From an uncultured Ruminococcus sp. (GTDB lineage: Bacteria; Bacillota; Clostridia; Oscillospirales; Ruminococcaceae), in contig CAMWLD010000030.1 in NCBI GenBank assembly GCA_947175005.1, positions 1 through 12,585 on the forward strand: a stretch of DNA of 12,585 nt, read 5' to 3'. The notes beneath the pieces were generated by a model that made no database searches, was not told where the DNA came from, and saw only the letters and a program-made list of their open reading frames with translations. The position numbers and the translations under genes were made by a program. Of this stretch, positions 7,357 through 12,585 are shown one piece after another (within the stretch, counting starts at the first letter, position 1; each line of letters starts with the position of its first letter).

Positions 7357-8334
7357 TTATGATCCATAGCTTCCGTCCGTATCTGCGATAATGTCGCAGC
7401 GGATCTCCAGCGCCTGCTTGTTGCCCACATGGCTTTGAGGCTTTTCCAGATCGGGACGCCATATGTACAGTATCTCGCAGCCTATAAATTCCATTCCCGC
7501 CACAAGCCGCCGCTCGTCCGAGGAACACTGGGGGCTTATTTTAAGGTCGCGCACAGGGGTAACGTGCAGCGCCTCATAATGAGTGGTGATCTCCTCCAGA
7601 TCAATGTTGGGGTTCGGGTTGCCCATGGAATCGGGAATGCCCTTTTTGCGCACGCTTGCGAAGATCTCCGCAAATTTATCCGGGCTGTCCAGGCAGATTA
7701 TACCCGCCCTGTCCGCGGTTATGTCTCCTGCTAACAGCCATTTGTTAAGGCTGTAGTTAAGCTCTCTGATATTGTTTTTGGTGCTCTCGGCGCTGCTTTG
7801 GGTTATATCGCCCCTGCTTATGCCGGGATAGGTAAAGGCATAGTTAAAGGCACAGTGGCGGTTTTGCAGCCTGCCGCATTCGCAGCCTATCAGAAAGCAC
7901 AGCTCGTCATGGGTAAATTCCTCGGCAACGTCCGCCGTCATGATTATGCAAGGCTCGATCCCGTCCCCGGAAAGTGAGCTTATTTCGGGTATTTCTCCCG
8001 CTTTTCTCACCAGTACCACGGGAATGCTTATCTGAAGCCGTTCGCTGCATTTTTTTGCAGCCTCGTACGCCTTGGCGTATTTCATTGACGAGGCGCTGTC
8101 GCTGGACTGGAAAAATCTCTTGAATTTATTGGGAATGTCATTTCCCGTAATGGTCTTGTATAATCTCGACCACCCCGAAAAGCCGCCTATTTTCTGCCTC
8201 ATGGCAAAGTCGGCGTCAAAGGCGTAATCAAGCACGCCTCCGACCACGTGATCCTGAAAGGAACGCGTCCTCGCAACCAGGTAATCGGAAAATGATGTAT
8301 TTATATCCATCAGCGGATTAAAAGAATTTGTCAC
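7357..8334 (-). CDS. M48-peptidase-like protein with degraded zinc site
   Basis: A 325-residue protein with the shape of an M48 (HtpX/OMA1-type) metallopeptidase domain. DELCFLIGCECGRLQNRH at about 143-160 lines up with the family's helix ..EL.F.IGHELGHI.N.H. WLLAGDITADRAGI at about 199-212 matches the E..ADRAG third-ligand helix. LHVTPVRDLKI at about 257-267 resembles the late HP....R...L motif. The ligands have changed: HExxH reads CECGR (residues 151-155) and the third-ligand Glu appears to be Asp (204). It is therefore probably catalytically inactive, possibly a scaffold or regulator. No signal peptide or clear transmembrane segment. Start: an ATG at 8430 would translate through a heptamer repeat array, whereas GTG at 8334 has AAAGGTGG 7 nt upstream, so GTG is chosen. 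MDIN at 8310 is another option. It sits between two dynamin-like genes, 129 bp after one and 15 bp before the other. Confidence 0.78.
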   Translation of the reverse strand: MTNSFNPLMDINTSFSDYLVARTRSFQDHVVGGVLDYAFDADFAMRQKIGGFSGWSRLYKTITGNDIPNKFKRFFQSSDSASSMKYAKAYEAAKKCSERLQISIPVVLVRKAGEIPEISSLSGDGIEPCIIMTADVAEEFTHDELCFLIGCECGRLQNRHCAFNYAFTYPGISRGDITQSSAESTKNNIRELNYSLNKWLLAGDITADRAGIICLDSPDKFAEIFASVRKKGIPDSMGNPNPNIDLEEITTHYEALHVTPVRDLKISPQCSSDERRLVAGMEFIGCEILYIWRPDLEKPQSHVGNKQALEIRCDIIADTDGSYGS

Positions 8335-8352
8335 AATATAACCACCTTTACT

Positions 8353-8437
8353 ACCGGAAGCAGGAAGCAAGAAGCAAGAGGCAAGAAGCTCTGTTGCTGT
8401 ACTGCTTTCCTGCTCATTTAAAACCTGCACTGCCGGT
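8353..8437. repeat. Heptamer-repeat element A, between the large GTPase and M48-like genes
   Basis: From 8357 the plus strand reads GAAGCAG, GAAGCAA, GAAGCAA, GAGGCAA, GAAGC: 4.7 tandem 7-nt units. TACTGCTTTCCTGCT (8400-8414) follows and is complementary to part of the array (AGCAGGAAGCA, with one bulge). Outer sequences ACCGG (8353-8357) and CCGGT (8433-8437) can also pair, as can CAGG/CCTG just inside, so the region can fold. It occupies most of the only sizeable gap in the operon and shares its layout with the element near 10627. Confidence 0.7.
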
Positions 8438-8463
8438 TATCGTTATAAATATTCTCTGATAAC

Positions 8464-10533
8464 TTATGCCGACTGTTCTTCCTCATCTTCATCGGAAAGA
8501 ATATCGGTCAGAGCCTTGTGCAGATTATAAGTGCCTGCCAGCATTTCGCCCACATTTTCCGCAATGGACTGGAGGCGTATTTTTTCATTGTCCGACATGG
8601 TTTTCTTCTGCTGTTTTTTCTCGTTGAGGTCGTCAAGGGTTTTCTGTGTGTCTTTAAGGATAATTTCGGTTTCCTCTTCAATTTGAGTTTTAAGTCCCGA
8701 GAATGAATTAAATACCTGCTGACGAACTGATTCGGTAAAGTCGGAATTTATCTTCATTTCATGGAACTGCTTTTTAACGTTTGCTTTCATGCTTGCCTTG
8801 TACTTGTCAATTCGTTCCTGAACCAGGAATTTGTCCACTGCAAACTTGCCCGTAAACGTGCCCGCAAAGCCCGCCAGAGCCATAATGCACAGCGAAGCAG
8901 GGGACAGCAGCACGCCGCCCGCAACCGTTGTAACAAGCAGGAAAGATGTAGCAAGCCATGTGGTAAGTCCTGTAAGTCCGCCAAGGAGTGCACCTTTAAC
9001 GCCCGCTTCTCTGAAACCGATGAACAGGCCGCCTATACCGCCCGTGCCGATAACAGAGCCTATAATGCTGTCCGCCACGCCGCCGTTGCGGGTGTTCTGG
9101 GCAGGCACCGAGAAAAGCTCCTGAATGCGCGCCAGCGACTCGAAGAACTCGTCCTCGAAGGACTGTAATCTCACAGCCTCTTCCTGGAGTCCCACGTTAA
9201 TATCCTTCTGGATCTGCTCGCAGATAAGCTGCGCTTTGTTTTCGATATTTTCCTTTATTTTTTGAGTCATACGCTCGTAAACGCTCTTTAGCTTTTCGCG
9301 TTTGAGATCCTCCGCACCCATCTGATACTCGTCAATTACCTGCTCTGCGGTCTCCTCGATCTTTACCCAGTACTCGTCAAGGATAGGCTGGAGCTGCTCA
9401 AACACCTTGTTTGCGGCATTGTTTATCCGAACGAATTCCTCACGCTTTTTGGTGCGTATCTCCTCGATCTCCTCAATAGCAAGCTGATACTTCTCCATAA
9501 ATTCGTCGGTTTCCATAACAAGAGCGTTTTCGTGGAGAACTATGGAGTTGATTATTTCCGAGCCGGAGCTGATTATCTTGTTGGCGAGAATTTGCAGGGT
9601 TATAGAGCCTCTTTCCTTTGTAAGCATGGTCTCCAGCACATTCTCAAACCTGGGGAAATTGCTGTCCGCCAGCATTTCGGAATCTCCCGATTCCTTTGCC
9701 ATAAGGGCTTTCTTGGCGTATACCCCGATAACCTTGGGCTTGCCTATCTTCCTCTTGTAAACGGCGAATTCCTTTGACCCCTCGCCCATTACCTTTTTGG
9801 CTTTGTCCATAACGTAGGAGCAAATACGCCTCTCCACGGTCTCGACTATCCTGTCCTCATCCTCCTTGGAGAATGTGCCGAAGCAGTTTACCGCAAAGAT
9901 GATACGCCCCAGATCGCTGGTGAGCATCTTATTTTCCAAAAATTCCTTTTCAAACTGTGAAAAAGGCGAATTGGCGCTTATAACGAACACCGCAGCGTCT
10001 ATCTCGGGCAGAATTGACATGGTGACGTTTGTCATCTGCTCATCATCGTTAAGCCCCGGAGTGTCAATGATATCCACATGATTTTTGCAGAAAGCAGTGT
10101 CATAGTAAACGGTGGCTTCCTTGACCGTCTCCGCCTTTTTTTCCGATTCATAGGAAAGCTTTGTGACATAGTCCGAAAGCTTGTTTATATCCACCCTTTC
10201 GGAATTTCCGTCCTTATACTCCACGACAACATAAGGCTCTTCGCTGTATGTAACCCTGTTAAGGGTGGCAGTGGCGGGCAGTACATCCGCAGGCAGTACC
10301 TCCTGCCCCAAAAGGGCGTTTATCAGCGTACTTTTTCCCCTTTTGAACTCGCCCACAATGGCAACCTCAAAGTGATTCTCCACAGCCTTTTCCACAACGT
10401 CGCCTATGGATTTGGCTGTGTTTTCCAAATTGAGTGAGCTTGCGTATTCTTTAAGCTGCCCCAATGATTCCGCCAGATCGTTGACCGTTTCACGGAATGA
10501 GGCATAACTGCCGAAATCGTAAGTTTGCTCCAT
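8464..10533 (-). CDS. Dynamin-like GTPase with hydrophobic membrane segment
   Basis: A 689-residue dynamin-superfamily protein. P-loop GEFKRGKST lies at 61-69, switch I around VLPADVLPATATLNRVTY (79-96), and G3 DTPGLNDDE at 157-165. The usual guanine-specificity NKxD position reads NCFG (about 216-219), so the expected Asp is missing. Long, highly charged helices (about 340-480) form the stalk. A Gly-rich hydrophobic region at about 485-566 (IIGSVIGTGGIGGLFIGF, then LLGGLTGLTTWLATSFLLVT, then ASLCIMALAGFAGTFTG) looks like a membrane-inserting paddle or hairpin. The C-terminus returns to helix and ends in an acidic tail. ATG at 10533 has GGAGGAG 8 nt upstream; the frame extends to an ATG at 10569, but that would place this ribosome binding site inside the gene. 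First gene of the three-gene operon, with a long leader from a promoter near 10765-10794. Confidence 0.9.
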   Translation of the reverse strand: MEQTYDFGSYASFRETVNDLAESLGQLKEYASSLNLENTAKSIGDVVEKAVENHFEVAIVGEFKRGKSTLINALLGQEVLPADVLPATATLNRVTYSEEPYVVVEYKDGNSERVDINKLSDYVTKLSYESEKKAETVKEATVYYDTAFCKNHVDIIDTPGLNDDEQMTNVTMSILPEIDAAVFVISANSPFSQFEKEFLENKMLTSDLGRIIFAVNCFGTFSKEDEDRIVETVERRICSYVMDKAKKVMGEGSKEFAVYKRKIGKPKVIGVYAKKALMAKESGDSEMLADSNFPRFENVLETMLTKERGSITLQILANKIISSGSEIINSIVLHENALVMETDEFMEKYQLAIEEIEEIRTKKREEFVRINNAANKVFEQLQPILDEYWVKIEETAEQVIDEYQMGAEDLKREKLKSVYERMTQKIKENIENKAQLICEQIQKDINVGLQEEAVRLQSFEDEFFESLARIQELFSVPAQNTRNGGVADSIIGSVIGTGGIGGLFIGFREAGVKGALLGGLTGLTTWLATSFLLVTTVAGGVLLSPASLCIMALAGFAGTFTGKFAVDKFLVQERIDKYKASMKANVKKQFHEMKINSDFTESVRQQVFNSFSGLKTQIEEETEIILKDTQKTLDDLNEKKQQKKTMSDNEKIRLQSIAENVGEMLAGTYNLHKALTDILSDEDEEEQSA

Positions 10534-10626
10534 TAAATTAACTCCTCCCATTAGAATTTTATATATCAAAAAACGTATATGTTCTTGTGAATGTTAGTTT
10601 GTAGGTTGATGTATGTTTGCTGCCGA

Positions 10627-10665
10627 GAGGCAAGAAGCAGGAGGCAAGAGATTTACTGCCCTGCT
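10627..10665. repeat. Heptamer-repeat element B in the dynamin operon leader
   Basis: The plus strand reads GAGGCAA, GAAGCAG, GAGGCAA, GAG from 10627, then TACTGCCCTGCT (10654-10665), matching element A (near 8357-8414) in both the 7-nt unit and the trailing TACTGC...CCTGCT arm. The trailing arm can pair with the array (GCAGG/CCTGC and GGCA/TGCC with a short bulge). Copy number differs (3.4 units here, 4.7 there), as expected for a dispersed family that varies by slippage. Confidence 0.68.
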
Positions 10666-10710
10666 GTTTGCTCTTTATGTTGACTTTGTTAGCATATTAT
10701 TTATGCCGAA

Positions 10711-10729
10711 TTAACGTACTGTACATTAA
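10711..10729. promoter_or_regulatory. Operator-like palindrome in the dynamin operon leader
   Basis: TTAACGTACTGTACATTAA is a 19-bp palindrome around a central T with a single mismatched pair. It lies about 30-50 nt downstream of the predicted transcription start of the dynamin operon, a position where a bound repressor could block elongation. The regulator is unknown; a role is inferred from symmetry and placement only. Confidence 0.4.
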
Positions 10730-10764
10730 TGTATCTGTGTTTGCATAAAATTTCACTTATTATC

Positions 10765-10794
10765 ATTATAACACAAAATTGTCAAATTTGTCAA
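10765..10794 (-). promoter_or_regulatory. Sigma-A promoter of the dynamin operon
   Basis: On the minus strand, TTGACA (10789-10794) and TATAAT (10765-10770) are both perfect consensus hexamers with an 18-bp spacer. A second TTGACA overlaps the spacer but is too close to the -10 to serve. Predicted start near 10758 gives a leader of about 225 nt before the first GTPase. Confidence 0.78.
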
Positions 10795-10946
10795 TGATAT
10801 TTTAAGTTTAAATCATACAAATTCACTGCTTGTTTTTTGTAGATTTATACTAAATTTCTTGGGCATGGGGAGATATTTTTGTAAGGGATACAAATATAAG
10901 GTTGTCCGTCTAATGTGAAATTTTCGGGAAATGCTTTGTAAAATTA

Positions 10947-10975
10947 TTGACATTCGGTGGAAAATGCGGTATAAT
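10947..10975 (+). promoter_or_regulatory. Perfect-consensus sigma-A promoter for the plus-strand genes
   Basis: TTGACA (10947-10952), a 17-bp spacer and TATAAT (10970-10975): both hexamers and the spacing are ideal. Transcription should start near 10982, about 100 nt before the small acidic protein gene. It is back to back with the dynamin operon promoter, about 150 bp away. Confidence 0.87.
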
Positions 10976-11080
10976 ATTTTTGTATGACAAAGGGCTTTGA
11001 CGGCGGTGCTTAACAAGTCAGGGAAGTGCTTTGGCGGAGCAGCGGAGCAAGATTACGATGAATTTGCGGAGGAATTTTAT

Positions 11081-11494
11081 ATGGCGTATAAATATTATAA
11101 ATTTGATGATCGGACAGAGATGTATGAATTGTTTGAAAAATGGCTTGATAAAGCTTTGGCACAACCTTTTCCCGAGGGGCTTGCGGCGGTTTCGTTCAAT
11201 ATATATGAGGATGTAGGTGACGGGTGCTGGTCAATGGATTTTGTAGGAACAGACCGTTTTGACCCGGACGACGACGGTGACTGGGCTTGTTTTGAGATAA
11301 CGACCTTTGACACCCGTGACGAGCCTTTCGGCTGGATAACGCACAAGGAATGGGAGGATATAGAGAAAGAGGCTATAGATATGGTTATGAAATATCTTGA
11401 ATGCGGGAAATACGCAGAGAAGATCAAAGAATGTAAGGGTGTGGGCTTGGGACATGTGAACGGTGACTTGAACATACTGTATAAAAAAGAATGA
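11081..11494 (+). CDS. Small acidic protein of unknown function
   Basis: A 137-residue protein, rich in Asp, Glu and aromatic residues. It begins with an amphipathic helix region (YELFEKWLDKALAQ), followed by a strand-like AAVSFNIYEDVGDGCWSMDFVGT, an acidic patch FDPDDDGDWACFE (about 64-76), and a basic C-terminal helix (KYLECGKYAEKIKECKGVG). There is no signal peptide or membrane segment. I do not recognise the family. The acidic, compact, Trp-rich character resembles bacterial immunity-type or small cytosolic binding proteins, but this is only an impression. Start: GGAGG (11068-11072) lies 8 nt before ATG at 11081. The same frame is open back to a TTG at 10997, which has no ribosome binding site. 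It is driven by an ideal promoter, so it may be well expressed. The lipid kinase gene follows 99 bp later and may share its transcript. Confidence 0.78.
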   Translation: MAYKYYKFDDRTEMYELFEKWLDKALAQPFPEGLAAVSFNIYEDVGDGCWSMDFVGTDRFDPDDDGDWACFEITTFDTRDEPFGWITHKEWEDIEKEAIDMVMKYLECGKYAEKIKECKGVGLGHVNGDLNILYKKE

Positions 11495-11593
11495 TGTTCG
11501 GACTCGGCTGTTCAAGGTCGTTTCCTTGAAAATGCAATATCTGCAACCAATCATGGACACATTAACTCATTTTAATTAACTCGGAGGTTCACA

Positions 11594-12514
11594 ATGAAGA
11601 AACTGCTTTTTGTTTATAATCCCCATTCGGGAAAAGGACAGGTAAATACTTACCTGCCGGAAATAATCGACATATTCACCAAAGGAGGATATCTTACCTC
11701 GGCTCATCCCACGCAGTTCAGGGAGGACGCTTACCAAACGGTAAAGAATATGGCGGGGGACTACGACCTTGTGGTCTGTTCGGGGGGCGACGGCACTACG
11801 AATGAAACTATCAAGGGCATTATGGACGGGGGACACCATGTGCCTGTGGGGATAATTCCCGCAGGGACTATGAACGATTTTGCTTCAAGTCTCGGGATTC
11901 CGCGGAATATGCCCGACGCTGCAAGGCTGATTATTGACGGCAGTCCCGAGTTTGTGGACGTGGGGGCTTATAATGAGAGGTATTTTACCTATGTGGCGGC
12001 GTTCGGAGCGTTTACCAAGGTAAGCTATGCCACGGACCAGCAGCTGAAAAATTCCATAGGGGCTATGGCATACATTATCGGGGGGATAAACGAAGCTGTG
12101 CAGCACGCCAGTGAACCGCCCAAATATCATCTTACCATTGAATGCGGAGGTAAAAAGGCGGAGGGGGACTATATGTACGGCATGGTGGCGAATTCTCTTT
12201 CGGTGGGCGGAATAAAGGGGCTTGCGGGCAGGGATATACTTATGAATGACGGTATTTTTGAGGGGATATTCATAAAAAGTCCGGGCAGTATCATAGAGCT
12301 TCAGCGTGCGCTGAATGCCCTTATCAAGAAGGATTTTGACGATCCCTGTTTTGATTATTTTAAGGGTTCGGATTTTGCGTTCCGGGCGGACGGGAACGTG
12401 CCGTGGACATTGGATGGCGAGTACGGCGGCAACAGCAGTGAGATAAGCCTCTGTGTTATACATGACGCATTGCAAATCGTGGTGGATAAGTCCAAAGCGG
12501 ACGGGCTGGGATAA
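11594..12514 (+). CDS. Diacylglycerol kinase family lipid kinase (DagK/YegS-like)
   Basis: A 306-residue soluble or peripheral enzyme that would phosphorylate a lipid alcohol such as diacylglycerol to phosphatidic acid, using ATP and feeding it back into phospholipid synthesis. The N-terminal catalytic domain starts with the family's LLFVYNPHSGKG (4-15) and has the nucleotide-binding SGGDGTTNE at 63-71 and IPAGTMNDFA at 88-97. The C-terminal beta-rich domain has ND(G) at 219-220 and LDGE at 273-276, a conserved acidic motif of this family. Length is typical. GGAGG lies 6 nt before ATG. No own promoter is evident in the 99-bp gap upstream, which contains only a 7-bp hairpin (TTCAAGG/CCTTGAA, 11511-11530), so it probably follows the small acidic gene in one transcript. 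Exact lipid substrate cannot be read from sequence; YegS-type proteins can have other lipid substrates. Confidence 0.92.
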   Translation: MKKLLFVYNPHSGKGQVNTYLPEIIDIFTKGGYLTSAHPTQFREDAYQTVKNMAGDYDLVVCSGGDGTTNETIKGIMDGGHHVPVGIIPAGTMNDFASSLGIPRNMPDAARLIIDGSPEFVDVGAYNERYFTYVAAFGAFTKVSYATDQQLKNSIGAMAYIIGGINEAVQHASEPPKYHLTIECGGKKAEGDYMYGMVANSLSVGGIKGLAGRDILMNDGIFEGIFIKSPGSIIELQRALNALIKKDFDDPCFDYFKGSDFAFRADGNVPWTLDGEYGGNSSEISLCVIHDALQIVVDKSKADGLG

Positions 12515-12550
12515 CAAAAGCATTCAAGCGCACTCACTCCAAGCGGGTTT

Positions 12551-12572
12551 CCAAAGGGGTGCGCCCCTTTGG
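12551..12572. repeat. GC-rich palindrome at the contig end
   Basis: CCAAAGGGG (12551-12559) pairs perfectly with CCCCTTTGG (12564-12572) across a TGCG loop, 37 bp after the lipid kinase stop. It is followed by GGCGGGGACGGGGGC, not by T residues, so it is a poor intrinsic terminator. It resembles a dispersed intergenic palindrome, and the contig stops 13 bp later, as often happens at repeats. Confidence 0.55.
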
Positions 12573-12585
12573 CGGGGACGGGGGC

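Larger units (their letters stand above)
10534..11080. other. Divergent regulatory region between the dynamin operon and the plus-strand genes
   Basis: This 547-bp stretch has no gene I can support. From left to right it holds the leader of the dynamin operon with heptamer element B (about 10627-10665), a 19-bp operator-like palindrome (10711-10729), the minus-strand promoter (10765-10794), an AT-rich middle with a 10-bp imperfect inverted repeat TATTTTTGTA/TACAAATATA (10874-10898), and the plus-strand promoter (10947-10975) with a leader of about 100 nt. Confidence 0.75.

Noticed and set aside
8357..8389. Possible CRISPR array in the heptamer repeats
   Set aside because: Units are 7 nt and contiguous with no spacers, and no cas gene is present.
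8335..8430. N-terminal extension of the M48-like protein from ATG at 8430
   Set aside because: It would translate the heptamer repeat array into low-complexity sequence; GTG at 8334 has a ribosome binding site and gives a normal start.
10100..10114. Second copy of the purB-leader element terminus (CATAGTAAACGG)
   Set aside because: A short chance match inside the GTPase coding sequence, without the rest of the terminus or an inverted partner.
5605..10533. Direct assignment of the dynamin pair as the Eleos defence system
   Set aside because: Two dynamin-like genes fit in number, but the intervening M48-like gene does not, and sequence identity to LeoA/LeoBC cannot be judged here; kept only as a comparison.
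10984..11013. Nine-codon leader peptide (MTKGFDGGA) just after the plus-strand promoter
   Set aside because: No ribosome binding site, essentially at the transcription start, and no attenuator-like hairpins or codon bias follow.
10997..11080. TTG start extending the small acidic protein by 28 residues
   Set aside because: No ribosome binding site before TTG, while ATG at 11081 has GGAGG at 8 nt.

Overview
The window looks like one contig from a mid-GC Gram-positive gut-type bacterium, most likely a Ruminococcus/Oscillospiraceae-like Firmicute. That placement is inferred from strong GGAGG-type ribosome binding sites, consensus sigma-A promoters with 17-18 bp spacers, the style of the proteins, and short interspersed tandem repeats; no marker gene fixes the taxon. 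Bases 1-31 are not genomic: they match the Illumina Nextera read-2 transposase adapter at 27 of 31 positions, so real sequence starts at about 32.

Left part (32-5604), all minus strand: the N-terminal 167 codons of a sugar-ABC-type substrate-binding lipoprotein with its own consensus promoter; a 17-bp-stem hairpin; purB (adenylosuccinate lyase), whose 5' leader carries a 105-nt near-palindrome resembling a miniature inverted-repeat element; a two-gene unit of a helix-turn-helix regulator fused to a multi-spanning membrane domain plus a small cysteine-rich (zinc-ribbon-like) protein; and an AGCS-family sodium:alanine/glycine symporter that probably starts at GTG.

Middle part (5605-10794), minus strand: the most interesting locus. 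Transcription order is a large dynamin-like GTPase with a hydrophobic, glycine-rich membrane segment (689 aa), an M48-peptidase-like protein whose HExxH zinc motif is degraded to CECGR (325 aa), and a second, soluble-looking dynamin-like GTPase (578 aa). The last two genes are 15 bp apart, with the ribosome binding site of the second next to the stop of the first. A consensus promoter lies about 230 bp upstream of the first gene. Two heptamer-repeat elements (GAAGCAR units) sit in the leader and in the only intergenic gap of the operon. I infer a membrane-remodelling or membrane-surveillance module. The pairing of two dynamins recalls Eleos (LeoA/LeoBC), and an M48 fold next to dynamins recalls mitochondrial OMA1/OPA1, but neither identity is shown by the sequence.

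Right part (10947-12585), plus strand, divergent from the dynamin operon: a perfect consensus promoter (TTGACA, 17 bp, TATAAT) drives a small acidic protein of unknown function, followed by a diacylglycerol/lipid kinase of the DagK/YegS family. The contig ends just after a GC-rich palindrome.
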